From NCBI RefSeq assembly GCF_000931465.1, contig NZ_CP010892.1, forward strand, positions 620,001 through 684,000: a stretch of DNA of 64,000 nucleotides, written 5' to 3'. The stretch comes from Pseudomonas sp. MRSN 12121. Its GTDB lineage: Bacteria; Pseudomonadota; Gammaproteobacteria; Pseudomonadales; Pseudomonadaceae. Numbering within the stretch: position 1 is the first letter of the stretch; every line of letters begins with the position of its first letter. Positions 1-10,075 of the stretch are shown here, piece after piece. The notes beneath the pieces were generated by a model. It was not told the origin of the DNA. It ran no database searches and was given only the letters and a program-made list of their open reading frames with translations. The translations under genes and the position numbers were made by a program.

Positions 1-406
1 GCACAAGCAGCGTGTCGAGCAGGCCGGCTTCATGGTGCTCAAGTCGCCGGACATTCCATCGATCCTGGTGGAAACAGGCTTCATCTCCAACGCCAACGAA
101 GCCTCCAAGCTGGCCACCGCCAGTCATCAGCAGGCATTGGCGCGCTCCATCAGCAGCGGTGTGCGGCAGTTCTTCCAGCAGAACCCACCGCCGGGCACCT
201 ATATCGCCTGGCTGCGCGACTCCGGAAAAATTGCCCAGGGGCCGCGCGACCATCGCGTGAGTCCGGGGGAGACCCTGGCGATGATCGCCGTGCGTTATCA
301 GGTGTCCGCCGCCACGTTGCGCAGTGCCAACAAGCTGAGCAGCGATGAGTTGAAAGTGGGGCAGACCCTTACCATCCCGGGTACCGAACTGGCGGCCAAA
401 GAATGA
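1..406 (+). CDS. amiB: N-acetylmuramoyl-L-alanine amidase, C-terminal part (start outside window)
   Basis: This is the 3' end of a periplasmic amidase that cleaves the amide bond between MurNAc and the stem peptide during daughter-cell separation. The visible part contains the end of the Amidase_3 fold ([20 protein letters not shown], with the conserved glutamate of that strand), followed by a C-terminal LysM peptidoglycan-binding module over about the last 45 residues ([19 protein letters not shown]...). The reading frame is open to the left edge. The stop codon overlaps the mutL start as ATGA, which indicates translational coupling. The amiB-mutL-miaA-hfq order is conserved in gammaproteobacteria and supports AmiB rather than AmiA or AmiC. 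Confidence 0.9.
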   Translation, partial: HKQRVEQAGFMVLKSPDIPSILVETGFISNANEASKLATASHQQALARSISSGVRQFFQQNPPPGTYIAWLRDSGKIAQGPRDHRVSPGETLAMIAVRYQVSAATLRSANKLSSDELKVGQTLTIPGTELAAKE

Positions 407-2313
407 ACGACGCAGTCATCAACCGCGCCCGAATCGAACTGCTCAGCCCGCGCCTGGCGAACCAGATCGCCGCGGGTGAAGTGGTCGAGCGCCCGGCCTC
501 GGTGATCAAGGAGTTGCTGGAAAACAGCCTGGACTCTGGAGCCAAGCGCATCGACGTGGATGTCGAGCAGGCCGGCGTCAAGTTGCTGCGGGTGCGCGAT
601 GACGGCGGCGGTATTTCCGCGGACGATCTGCCGCTGGCCCTGGCGCGTCACGCCACCAGCAAGATCCGCAATCTCGAGGACCTGGAACAGGTCATGAGCC
701 TGGGGTTCCGCGGGGAAGCCCTGGCCTCCATCAGCTCGGTGGCGCGCCTGACCCTGACTTCCCGTACCCGCGACGCCGATCAGGCCTGGCAGGTGGAGAC
801 CGAAGGTCGCGACATGGCGCCCCGCGTGCAGCCGGCGGCCCATCCGGTCGGCACCTCGGTGGAAGTGCGGGACCTGTTCTTCAATACCCCGGCCCGACGC
901 AAGTTCCTCAAGGCTGAAAAAACCGAGTTCGACCACCTGCAGGAAGTGATCAAGCGCCTGGCCCTGGCGCGTTTCGATGTGGCCTTTCATTTACGCCACA
1001 ACGGTAAAAGCGTGCTCAGCCTGCACGAGGCCAACGACGATGTGGCGCGTGCGCGGCGGGTGGCGGCGGTGTGCGGTTCGGGCTTTCTCGAACAGGCGCT
1101 GCCGATCGAAGTCGAGCGTAACGGCCTGCACCTGTGGGGCTGGGTAGGGCTGCCGACCTTTTCCCGCAGCCAGGCGGACCTGCAGTACTTCTACGTCAAC
1201 GGCCGCGCGGTACGCGACAAGCTGGTGGCCCACGCGGTACGCCAGGCTTACCGGGACGTGTTGTTCAACGGCCGGCACCCGACTTTCGTGCTGTTCTTCG
1301 AAGTCGACCCGGCGGTGGTCGACGTCAACGTGCACCCGACCAAGCACGAAGTGCGCTTCCGTGACGGACGCATGGTCCATGACTTTCTTTATGGCACCTT
1401 GCACCGTGCCCTGGGCGATGTGCGTCCGGAGGATCACCTGGCCGCACCGGCCGCGGCAGCAGGCATCGTGCGACCGACCGGCATCGAGGCGGGTGAATTC
1501 GGCCCCCAGGGCGAAATGCGCCTGGCGGCGAACCTGACGCTGGAGCAACCGCAGACCCAACCGGCTTTCACCCCTTCGAATGCGGGCGCGGGATCGGGTT
1601 ATCAGTACCAGTACACGCCACGTCCGCAGCCGACGCTGCCAGCGGCCGAAGCGCAGGCGGCCTATCGTGAGTTTTTCGCGCCATTGCCTGAAGCCGGGGC
1701 CGCGGCCCTGCCGGATGCGCAAGGCGATATCCCGCCGCTGGGCTACGCCCTGGCGCAGCTCAAGGGCATCTACATCCTTGCGGAAAACGCCCAGGGCCTG
1801 GTGCTGGTGGATATGCACGCGGCTCATGAGCGGATCATGTACGAACGGCTGAAAGTGGCGATGGCCAGCGAAGGGCTGAGCGGCCAGCCGCTGCTGGTGC
1901 CCGAGTCGATCGCTGTCAGCCAGCGCGAAGCCGATTGTGCCGAAGAGCATGCCAGCTGGTTCCAGCGGCTGGGGTTCGAGCTGCAGCGGCTGGGCCCGGA
2001 ATCCCTGGCGATCCGCCAGATTCCGGCCCTGCTCAAGCAGGCGGAAGCCAACCGCCTGGTGCATGACGTCCTGGCCGACTTGATGGAGTACGGCACCAGC
2101 GATCGCATCCAGGCGCATCTCAACGAGTTGCTCGGCACCATGGCCTGCCATGGGGCGATCCGGGCCAATCGCCGCCTGGCCTTGCCGGAAATGAACGGTT
2201 TGTTGCGCGACATGGAAAACACCGAGCGCAGTGGCCAATGCAACCATGGCCGACCGACCTGGACCCAATTGGGGCTGGACGATCTGGACAAACTGTTCTT
2301 GCGCGGTCGTTGA
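403..2313 (+). CDS. mutL: DNA mismatch repair protein MutL
   Basis: MutL links MutS mismatch recognition to downstream repair steps. The 636-residue protein has the N-terminal GHKL ATPase motifs: the [11 protein letters not shown] helix near residue 35, DDGGGI near 68, and [11 protein letters not shown] near 101. A proline/glutamine-rich linker spans roughly 340-440. The C-terminal dimerisation domain carries [12 protein letters not shown] near residue 470, a form of the DQHA(X)2E(X)4E metal-binding motif of nicking MutL proteins. Enterobacterial MutL lacks this motif, which fits a genome using methyl-independent repair. The start overlaps amiB (ATGA) and the stop overlaps miaA (TGATG), so the three genes are probably cotranscribed. 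Confidence 0.97.
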   Translation: MNDAVINRARIELLSPRLANQIAAGEVVERPASVIKELLENSLDSGAKRIDVDVEQAGVKLLRVRDDGGGISADDLPLALARHATSKIRNLEDLEQVMSLGFRGEALASISSVARLTLTSRTRDADQAWQVETEGRDMAPRVQPAAHPVGTSVEVRDLFFNTPARRKFLKAEKTEFDHLQEVIKRLALARFDVAFHLRHNGKSVLSLHEANDDVARARRVAAVCGSGFLEQALPIEVERNGLHLWGWVGLPTFSRSQADLQYFYVNGRAVRDKLVAHAVRQAYRDVLFNGRHPTFVLFFEVDPAVVDVNVHPTKHEVRFRDGRMVHDFLYGTLHRALGDVRPEDHLAAPAAAAGIVRPTGIEAGEFGPQGEMRLAANLTLEQPQTQPAFTPSNAGAGSGYQYQYTPRPQPTLPAAEAQAAYREFFAPLPEAGAAALPDAQGDIPPLGYALAQLKGIYILAENAQGLVLVDMHAAHERIMYERLKVAMASEGLSGQPLLVPESIAVSQREADCAEEHASWFQRLGFELQRLGPESLAIRQIPALLKQAEANRLVHDVLADLMEYGTSDRIQAHLNELLGTMACHGAIRANRRLALPEMNGLLRDMENTERSGQCNHGRPTWTQLGLDDLDKLFLRGR

Positions 2314-3284
2314 TGAGCCAGCTTCCTCCGGCGATTTTCCTGATGGGCCCGACTGCCGCCGGCAAGACCGATCTGGCCATCGAACTCAGCAAAGTCCTGC
2401 CCTGCGAGCTGATCAGCGTCGATTCGGCGTTGGTCTACCGTGGCATGGACATAGGCACGGCCAAGCCTTCCAGGGAAATCCTGGCCGAGTTTCCGCATCG
2501 GCTGATCGATATTCTCGATCCGGCCGAGAGCTATTCGGCGGCAGATTTCCGTACCGATGCGCTGGCGGCCATGGCCGATATCACCGCGCGGGGCAAGATT
2601 CCGCTGCTGGTCGGCGGCACGATGCTTTATTACAAGGCTTTGCTCGAGGGCTTGGCGGACATGCCGCCAGCCGATCCGCAGGTGCGCGCCGAGCTGGAAG
2701 AAGAGGCGGCGCGCCTTGGCTGGCAAGCGCTGCATGACCAACTGGCGGCGATCGATCCCGAGTCGGCGGCGCGAATTCACCCCAACGACCCGCAACGCCT
2801 GACCAGGGCACTGGAAGTCTATCGGGTCAGCGGCCTGAGCATGACCGCCCACAGACTGCGACAATCTGCGCAAAGTACTGAAGCAGCCGCTTCGGGACGG
2901 GGACAATTGCCCTATACTGTTGCGAACTTGGCCATTGCTCCGGCGAACCGTCAGGTGCTGCATCAACGTATTGCACAAAGATTCACAATTATGTTGGAAC
3001 AGGGATTCGTCGACGAGGTCGTAGCTCTGCGCTCAAGAAGTGACCTGCATGCCGGGTTGCCGTCTATACGTGCTGTAGGCTATCGACAAGTCTGGGATCA
3101 CCTGGATGGCAAACTGACGTTCACCGAGATGCAGGAGCGCGGCATCATCGCCACGCGCCAATTGGCGAAGCGCCAGTTCACCTGGTTACGCAGCTGGGCT
3201 GATTTACACTGGCTTGACAGCCTGGATTGCGACAATCTGCCACGCGCCTTGAAATACCTGAGGACGGTCTCCATATTGGGCTGA
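2313..3284 (+). CDS. miaA: tRNA dimethylallyltransferase MiaA
   Basis: MiaA transfers a dimethylallyl group to N6 of A37 in tRNAs reading codons that begin with U, the first step toward ms2i6A. The 323-residue protein starts [20 protein letters not shown], with a P-loop (GPTAAGKT) at about residues 11-18, followed by [18 protein letters not shown], the conserved DMAPP/tRNA-binding segment. I chose the ATG at 2313 because it overlaps the mutL stop and places the P-loop at the usual distance from the N-terminus. An in-frame upstream ATG at 2238 lies deep inside mutL and is less likely. hfq follows 93 bp downstream, as in most gammaproteobacteria. Confidence 0.97.
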   Translation: MSQLPPAIFLMGPTAAGKTDLAIELSKVLPCELISVDSALVYRGMDIGTAKPSREILAEFPHRLIDILDPAESYSAADFRTDALAAMADITARGKIPLLVGGTMLYYKALLEGLADMPPADPQVRAELEEEAARLGWQALHDQLAAIDPESAARIHPNDPQRLTRALEVYRVSGLSMTAHRLRQSAQSTEAAASGRGQLPYTVANLAIAPANRQVLHQRIAQRFTIMLEQGFVDEVVALRSRSDLHAGLPSIRAVGYRQVWDHLDGKLTFTEMQERGIIATRQLAKRQFTWLRSWADLHWLDSLDCDNLPRALKYLRTVSILG

Positions 3285-3377
3285 GTCCTTGCAATTGCCG
3301 TCTATCCTTGGGGGTGTGGCGGCTTGAGCCATCTGTTTTCCGATTTTTTATTATTGATCCTTAAAGGAGTGCGGCAC

Positions 3378-3638
3378 ATGTCAAAAGGGCATTCGCTACA
3401 AGACCCTTACTTGAATACTTTACGTAAAGAGAAAGTTGGGGTTTCCATCTATCTGGTTAACGGGATCAAGCTGCAAGGCACGATCGAGTCTTTCGACCAG
3501 TTCGTCATCCTGTTGAAAAACACCGTAAGCCAAATGGTTTACAAGCACGCTATCTCGACAGTGGTTCCGGTTCGTCCAATTCGCCTGCCTAGCGCATCCG
3601 AATCCGAACAGGGTGACGCTGAGCCAGGTAACGCCTGA
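3378..3638 (+). CDS. hfq: RNA chaperone Hfq
   Basis: Hfq is a hexameric Sm-like protein that pairs small RNAs with mRNAs. In pseudomonads it also works with Crc in carbon catabolite repression. The 86-residue protein has the Sm1 region ([30 protein letters not shown]) and the Sm2 motif [10 protein letters not shown]. Its short C-terminal tail matches Pseudomonas Hfq rather than the longer enterobacterial form. The start at 3378 follows a strong AAAGGAG ribosome-binding site. An in-frame upstream ATG at 3324 would add residues outside the Sm fold. The next gene, hflX, starts 13 bp after the stop. Confidence 0.98.
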   Translation: MSKGHSLQDPYLNTLRKEKVGVSIYLVNGIKLQGTIESFDQFVILLKNTVSQMVYKHAISTVVPVRPIRLPSASESEQGDAEPGNA

Positions 3639-3650
3639 TAGGAGTCTCCT

Positions 3651-4952
3651 TTGTTCTTTGAGCGCCACGGTGGTGGTGAACGTGCAATTCTCGTTCACTT
3701 GGATGGTCAGGACCCTGAGGCGCGCGAAGATCCGCAGGAGTTTCAGGAGTTGGCAACATCGGCCGGCGCCGAGACCGTCGCGTTTGTTAACGTGCCGCGT
3801 CATCGGCCAACCGCCAAGTACCTGGTTGGCAGCGGCAAGGTCGAGGAATTACGCGACCTGGTCAAAGCCGAACAGGTCGACCTGGTAATTTTCAACCATA
3901 TCCTCACGCCCAGTCAGGAACGTAACCTCGAACGAGTTTTCGAGTGCCGCGTGATTGACCGCACGGGTCTGATTCTCGATATTTTCGCCCAGCGCGCCCG
4001 CACTCACGAAGGCAAGCTCCAGGTAGAACTGGCCCAGCTTGAGCACATGAGTACGCGCCTGGTTCGTGGCTGGACTCACCTTGAGCGGCAAAAAGGTGGT
4101 ATCGGTCTGCGTGGCCCGGGTGAAACCCAGCTCGAGACCGACCGGCGACTGCTGCGGATTCGCCTGCGGCAGATCAAGGCCCGCCTGGAGAAGGTTCGCA
4201 GTCAGCGCGAGCAGGCGCGTCGCGGGCGCAAGCGCGCCGATATTCCTTCGGTGTCGTTGGTGGGCTACACCAACGCCGGCAAGTCCACCTTGTTCAACTC
4301 CGTGACCGAGTCCGATGTCTTCGCGGCCGATCAGCTGTTCGCCACCCTCGACCCGACCTTGCGCCGGCTCGAGCTGGACGACCTCGGCCCGATCGTACTG
4401 GCCGATACCGTGGGTTTCATCCGGCACCTGCCGCACAAACTGGTCGAGGCGTTTCGGGCTACGCTCGAAGAGTCGAGCAATTCCGACCTGCTGTTGCACG
4501 TGATCGACGCCCATGAGCCCGAGCGTATGGCGCAGATCGAGCAGGTCATGGTGGTGCTGGACGAGATCGGAGCCCAGGACTTGCCGATACTGGAGGTCTA
4601 TAACAAACTCGATTTGCTCGAGGGCGTGGACCCGCAGATCCAGCGCGATGCCGACGGCAAGCCGCAGCGGGTCTGGTTGTCGGCTCGCGAGGGGCAAGGG
4701 CTGGACCTGCTCAAGCAGGCCATTGCCGAGTTGCTGGGCGACGATTTGTTTGTCGGCACCTTGCGCTTGCCGCAGCGTTTTGCTCGACTGCGAGCGCAGT
4801 TCTTCGAGTTGGGCGCGGTACAGAAAGAAGATCACGACGAGGAAGGCGTCAGCCTGCTCGCTGTTCGCTTGCCGCGAGTCGAGTTGAATCGGTTGGTAAG
4901 CCGCGAAGGCATGCAACCGTCGGAGTTCATCGAGCAACACACTTTGCAATAA
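3651..4952 (+). CDS. hflX: ribosome-associated GTPase HflX
   Basis: HflX is a GTPase that splits stalled or hibernating 70S ribosomes, particularly during heat stress. The 433-residue protein has the N-terminal HflX domain with a coiled-coil segment (about 150-195, LRQIKARLEKVRSQREQARRGR without long gaps). The GTPase domain follows, with G1 GYTNAGKS near residue 204, G3 DTVGF near 251 and G4 NKLD near 318. The start codon is TTG, 13 bp after hfq, preceded by TAGGAG at 3639-3644; starting there gives MFFERHGGGERA, the usual HflX N-terminus. It belongs to the hfq-hflX-hflK-hflC cluster. Confidence 0.96.
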   Translation: MFFERHGGGERAILVHLDGQDPEAREDPQEFQELATSAGAETVAFVNVPRHRPTAKYLVGSGKVEELRDLVKAEQVDLVIFNHILTPSQERNLERVFECRVIDRTGLILDIFAQRARTHEGKLQVELAQLEHMSTRLVRGWTHLERQKGGIGLRGPGETQLETDRRLLRIRLRQIKARLEKVRSQREQARRGRKRADIPSVSLVGYTNAGKSTLFNSVTESDVFAADQLFATLDPTLRRLELDDLGPIVLADTVGFIRHLPHKLVEAFRATLEESSNSDLLLHVIDAHEPERMAQIEQVMVVLDEIGAQDLPILEVYNKLDLLEGVDPQIQRDADGKPQRVWLSAREGQGLDLLKQAIAELLGDDLFVGTLRLPQRFARLRAQFFELGAVQKEDHDEEGVSLLAVRLPRVELNRLVSREGMQPSEFIEQHTLQ

Positions 4953-5048
4953 AAGCCTGAAAAAGCGGTTGTGCCGCTGTAGCAGGCATTCTGTAGCATT
5001 GGTCGGCGCGCCGTGGGTGCGTCTTTGCTTTATCAGATGGAGAGCGCT

Positions 5049-6218
5049 ATGGCTTGGAATGAGCCGGGTGGCAACTCGAATAATCAGGATCCTTGGGGTG
5101 GTAAGCGCCGCAACAATGGCGACCGCAAGGGGCCACCGGATCTCGACGAGGCCTTCCGCAAGCTGCAGGAAAGCCTGAATGGGTTGTTCGGTGGTGGTAA
5201 GAAACGTGGTGACGATGGCGGCAGTGCCGGCAAGGGCGGTGGTTTCGGCCTGCTCGGTATCGGCCTGGTCGTGCTGGCGGCCGTGTGGCTGTACAGCGCG
5301 GTCTATGTCGTGGACGAGCAGGAGCAGGCCGTGGTGCTGCGCTTCGGCAAGTACTACGAGACCGTCGGCCCGGGCCTGAACATCTACTTCCCGCCGATCG
5401 ACAAGAAGTACATGGAAAACGTCACGCGCGAGCGTGCCTACACCAAGCAGGGGCAAATGCTGACTGAAGACGAAAACATCGTCGAAGTGCCGTTGACCGT
5501 GCAGTACAAGATCAGCAACCTGCAGGACTTCGTGCTGAACGTCGATCAGCCGGAAATCAGCCTGCAACACGCTACCGATAGTGCCTTGCGCCACGTGGTG
5601 GGTTCCACCGCGATGGACCAGGTGCTGACCGAGGGTCGTGAGTTGATGGCCAGCGAAATCAAGGAGCGCCTGCAGCGTTTCCTCGATACCTATCGCACGG
5701 GTATCACCGTCACCCAGGTGAACGTCCAGAGCGCTGCGGCGCCGCGTGAAGTCCAGGAAGCCTTCGATGACGTGATCCGCGCCCGCGAGGATGAACAGCG
5801 TTCGCGCAACCAGGCTGAAACCTATGCCAACGGCGTTGTGCCGGAAGCCCGTGGCCAGGCCCAGCGCATCATCGAGGATGCCAACGGTTATCGCGATGAA
5901 GTGGTTTCCCGGGCCAAGGGTGAGGCTGACCGCTTCACCAAGCTGGTGGCCGAGTACCGCAAGGCGCCTGAAGTCACCCGCGAGCGTCTGTACCTGGACA
6001 CCATGCAGGAAGTCTTCAGTAGCACCAGCAAGGTTCTCGTGACCGGCAACAAGAATGGCCAGAGCAACCTGCTCTACCTGCCGCTGGACAAGATGGTCGA
6101 AAGCGGTCGCAGCACCAGCACCCCGGTGACTGGCGCGGCAACCGGCAGCAACGAAGCGAATGCGCGTGCGGCAGCTGATCTGCAGCAACAGCAGGCGCGT
6201 ACCAGGGAGAGTCGCTGA
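5049..6218 (+). CDS. hflK: FtsH protease modulator HflK
   Basis: HflK is an inner-membrane SPFH/band 7 protein that forms a cage with HflC around FtsH and tunes its proteolysis. The 389-residue product has a glycine- and asparagine-rich cytoplasmic N-terminus, one membrane segment at about 66-86 (GLLGIGLVVLAAVWLYSAVY), then the SPFH domain (DEQEQAVVLRFGKYYETVGPGLN). A helical segment near 240-300 is rich in charged residues and alanine. I start at the ATG giving MAWNEPGG, which has GGAG upstream, rather than an in-frame ATG 36 bp earlier. The stop overlaps hflC (TGATG). Confidence 0.96.
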   Translation: MAWNEPGGNSNNQDPWGGKRRNNGDRKGPPDLDEAFRKLQESLNGLFGGGKKRGDDGGSAGKGGGFGLLGIGLVVLAAVWLYSAVYVVDEQEQAVVLRFGKYYETVGPGLNIYFPPIDKKYMENVTRERAYTKQGQMLTEDENIVEVPLTVQYKISNLQDFVLNVDQPEISLQHATDSALRHVVGSTAMDQVLTEGRELMASEIKERLQRFLDTYRTGITVTQVNVQSAAAPREVQEAFDDVIRAREDEQRSRNQAETYANGVVPEARGQAQRIIEDANGYRDEVVSRAKGEADRFTKLVAEYRKAPEVTRERLYLDTMQEVFSSTSKVLVTGNKNGQSNLLYLPLDKMVESGRSTSTPVTGAATGSNEANARAAADLQQQQARTRESR

Positions 6219-7087
6219 TGAGCAATAAATCGCTGATCGCCCTTATTGTCGGCGTCGTCGTGGCGATCGCTGCCTGGAACTGCTTCTACATCGTCGCTCA
6301 GACCGAGCGCGCGGTGTTGCTGCAGTTCGGACGTGTGGTCCAGGCTGATGTTCAGCCGGGCCTGCATGTGAAAGTGCCCTATGTGAACCAGGTGCGTAAG
6401 TTCGACGCTCGCCTGATGACCCTGGATGCACCGACCCAGCGTTTCCTGACGCTGGAAAAGAAAGCCGTGATGGTCGATGCCTATGCCAAGTGGCGCGTGA
6501 AGGATGCGGAGCGTTTCTACACCGCGACTTCCGGCCTCAAGCAGATCGCCGACGAACGTCTTTCCCGTCGCCTGGAGTCGGGCCTGCGTGACCAGTTCGG
6601 TAAGCGCACGCTGCATGAAGTGGTTTCGGGTGAGCGCGATGCGCTGATGGCGGACATCACGGCTTCGCTCAACAAGATGGCCGAGAAAGAACTCGGTATC
6701 GAAGTGGTCGACGTCCGGGTCAAGGCCATCGACCTGCCGAAGGAAGTGAACCGCAGCGTCTTCGAGCGGATGAGCACCGAACGTGAGCGTGAGGCTCGCG
6801 AGCACCGTGCCAAGGGTAACGAGCTGGCGGAGGGCATTCGTGCCGACGCCGATCGTCAGCGCCGTGTGTTGCTGGCCGAAGCCTATCGTGAATCGGAAGA
6901 GATTCGCGGTGACGGCGATGCCAAGGCAGCGGCGATCTACTCCAAGGCCTACGGTCAGGACCAGGAATTCTATGGTTTCTACCGTAGCCTGCGGGCCTAT
7001 CGTGAAAGCTTCGCGAACAAATCCGACGTCATGGTTCTTGACCCAAGCAGCGACTTTTTCCGCTATCTGGAAAAGGCCAAGCCTTGA
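6218..7087 (+). CDS. hflC: FtsH protease modulator HflC
   Basis: HflC is the partner of HflK in the SPFH complex that holds FtsH at the inner membrane. The 289-residue protein begins with an uncleaved membrane anchor (SLIALIVGVVVAIAAWNCFYIV, residues about 4-25 with gaps omitted), then the SPFH domain (ERAVLLQFGRVVQADVQPGL). A helical region with repeated RE/EA residues (EREREAREHRAKGNELAEG) lies near 185-205. Translation is coupled to hflK by a TGATG overlap. A hairpin and a T-tracted terminator lie just downstream, so this appears to end the hfq-hflXKC transcript. Confidence 0.96.
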   Translation: MSNKSLIALIVGVVVAIAAWNCFYIVAQTERAVLLQFGRVVQADVQPGLHVKVPYVNQVRKFDARLMTLDAPTQRFLTLEKKAVMVDAYAKWRVKDAERFYTATSGLKQIADERLSRRLESGLRDQFGKRTLHEVVSGERDALMADITASLNKMAEKELGIEVVDVRVKAIDLPKEVNRSVFERMSTEREREAREHRAKGNELAEGIRADADRQRRVLLAEAYRESEEIRGDGDAKAAAIYSKAYGQDQEFYGFYRSLRAYRESFANKSDVMVLDPSSDFFRYLEKAKP

Positions 7088-7103
7088 TGCGACGTTGACC
7101 TGA

Positions 7104-7142
7104 ATCACCCCGCCCGGCGGCTAAAATGTCTGGCGGGGTGAT
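7104..7142. terminator. 11-bp inverted repeat after hflC
   Basis: ATCACCCCGCC (7104-7114) pairs perfectly with GGCGGGGTGAT (7132-7142) around a 17-nt loop, 17 bp after the hflC stop. There is no clean T-tract after it, so it may be an mRNA-stabilising hairpin rather than a terminator. Confidence 0.5.
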
Positions 7143-7171
7143 CCTTTGGGAAAACGAGTGTATGATGCGGC

Positions 7172-7195
7172 AGCCGGGAAATTCCCGGCTTTTTT
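7172..7195 (+). terminator. Rho-independent terminator after hflC
   Basis: AGCCGGG pairs with CCCGGCT around AAATT and is followed by a run of T, the classical layout. It separates hflKC from hisZ-purA. The stretch 7088-7401 between hflC and hisZ holds only this terminator and the preceding inverted repeat; I find no credible gene there. Confidence 0.85.
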
Positions 7196-7401
7196 GCGTC
7201 TGCACGTTTGATTGTGGTTGTTGGTGCAAGACGGCGAGTTGAACGACTCGACAGCTTTTTTCGAGGAAAGTGAGTGGCGAAGCCGGTTCCAGGCTTTTCG
7301 TCGCGTCGCCCATGCGCGTGGTTTGCGTATGGGCCGGTCATTTTCTGCTTCACTCAAGGCCCGCCCATAGGCAGGCCGCCTGGTCACAGGGGAATGGCGT
7401 A

Positions 7402-8589
7402 ATGGCAACGGTAGACCGCTGGCTGCTGCCAGATGGCATCGAAGAAGTACTGCCACCTGAGGCGGCGCGTATTGAAGTCGCGCGTCGTCAGGTGTTGGAT
7501 CTGTTCCAGAGCTGGGGTTACGAGTTCGTCGTGACCCCTCATATCGAGTACCTGGAATCCTTGCTGACTGGCGCGGGCCAGGACCTCGATCTGCGTACCT
7601 TCAAGGTCATCGATCCGCAATCGGGTCGGCAGATGGGTTTCCGCGCCGACATTACGCCACAGGTGGCCCGTATCGATGCGCATACCCTGCGTCGCGAAGG
7701 CCCGAGCCGCCTGTGCTACGCCGGCAGCGTGCTGCATGCCCAGCCGCGTGCCTTGTCGAATTCGCGCAGCCCGATCCAGTTGGGCGCCGAGTTGTATGGC
7801 GATGCCAGCCCGAGCAGCGACGTGGAAGTCATCAGCCTGATGCTGGCGATGCTGCAACTGGCCGATGTGCCCGATGTGCACATGGACCTGGGGCATGTTG
7901 GCATCTACCGCGGCCTGGCCCAGGCTGCCGGCCTGTCCGGCGCCGCGGAGCAGCAATTGTTCGACGCCCTGCAACGCAAGGCGATCGATGAAGTCATCAG
8001 CCTGACCGAAGGCCTTCCCGGCGATCTGGCGGACATGCTGCGTTCCCTGGTGGAGCTGTGCGGCAGCCGTGAAGTGTTGAGCGAGGCCCGCCGCCGCCTG
8101 GCGGGTGCGCCGACCCCGGTGCTGGTGGCCCTGGATGAGTTGCTGACGATCGCCGAGCGCTTGTCGGTGCGTTTCCCGGATTTGCCGCTGTACTTCGACC
8201 TGGGCGAATTGCGCGGTTACCACTACCACACCGGTGTGGTGTTTGCCGTGTTCGTGCCGGGTGTCGGCCAGTCCATTGCCCAGGGCGGTCGTTACGACGA
8301 CATCGGCGCCGACTTCGGTCGCGCTCGTCCGGCAACCGGCTTTTCTACCGATTTGAAAACCCTGGTGACCCTGGGGCGTGCTGAGATCGAGCTACCGTCT
8401 GGCGGTATCTGGATGCCGGACAGTACGGATGCAGCCCTCTGGCAGCAGGTTTGCCAGTTGCGCAGTGAGGGTCAGCGTGTCGTCCAGGCCTTGCCTGGGC
8501 AGCCATTGGCCGCCGCCCGTGAAGCGGACTGCGACCGGCAATTGATTCAGCAGAACGGGCTTTGGCAAGTATTGCCGCTGGCTTCTTGA
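7402..8589 (+). CDS. hisZ: ATP phosphoribosyltransferase regulatory subunit HisZ
   Basis: HisZ is a catalytically inactive histidyl-tRNA synthetase paralogue. It assembles with the short form of HisG to make active, histidine-sensitive ATP phosphoribosyltransferase, the first step of histidine synthesis. The 395-residue protein begins [25 protein letters not shown] and keeps the class II synthetase-like core ([15 protein letters not shown] near residue 80), but is shorter than HisRS and lacks an anticodon-binding domain. The ATG at 7402 follows GGGGA. Extending upstream in frame adds about 44 residues unrelated to the family. purA follows on the same strand. Confidence 0.95.
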   Translation: MATVDRWLLPDGIEEVLPPEAARIEVARRQVLDLFQSWGYEFVVTPHIEYLESLLTGAGQDLDLRTFKVIDPQSGRQMGFRADITPQVARIDAHTLRREGPSRLCYAGSVLHAQPRALSNSRSPIQLGAELYGDASPSSDVEVISLMLAMLQLADVPDVHMDLGHVGIYRGLAQAAGLSGAAEQQLFDALQRKAIDEVISLTEGLPGDLADMLRSLVELCGSREVLSEARRRLAGAPTPVLVALDELLTIAERLSVRFPDLPLYFDLGELRGYHYHTGVVFAVFVPGVGQSIAQGGRYDDIGADFGRARPATGFSTDLKTLVTLGRAEIELPSGGIWMPDSTDAALWQQVCQLRSEGQRVVQALPGQPLAAAREADCDRQLIQQNGLWQVLPLAS

Positions 8590-9936
<1,347 letters not shown>

Positions 9937-9957
9937 TAAGTCGTTGATGTAAAAAAA

Positions 9958-9983
9958 CAAAGGCCCCTCTCGAGGGGCCTTTG
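9958..9983 (+). terminator. Rho-independent terminator after purA
   Basis: CAAAGGCCCCTC and its perfect complement GAGGGGCCTTTG flank a tight loop, with A-rich sequence before and TTTG/GTTTC after. It ends the hisZ-purA unit and could function on both strands. Confidence 0.85.
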
Positions 9984-10001
9984 TCGTTTCTGCCTGCCGA
10001 G

Positions 10002-10016
10002 CGGCACGACCCTTGC
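10002..10016 (+). promoter_or_regulatory. candidate sigma-54 promoter of the chemoreceptor gene
   Basis: CGGCAC-GACCC-TTGC followed by T matches the -24/-12 consensus TGGCAC-N5-TTGC with one substitution (T to C at the first position). The GG and GC dinucleotides are correctly spaced. The predicted transcription start lies about 50 nt before the GTG at 10076. RpoN control of chemoreceptors is common in pseudomonads. Confidence 0.6.
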
Positions 10017-10075
10017 TGTGAAATCTGCTTCCTGAGTGCCATCATTTTAGTGGCCTCGAAGTAGAGGGATTTCCT

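Noticed and set aside
3276..3294. Sigma-54 promoter upstream of hfq
   Set aside because: GGGCTGAGTCCTTGC has the final TTGC and a GG, but three of the six -24 positions disagree with TGGCAC.
3849..6188. 779-codon open frame on the minus strand opposite hflX and hflK
   Set aside because: It lies wholly antisense to two well-supported genes, its product is His/Gln/Leu-rich with no family resemblance, and long antisense frames are expected in GC-rich Pseudomonas DNA. The same applies to frames at 8392-9960, 21215-22753, 23018-25246 and 25975-28257.
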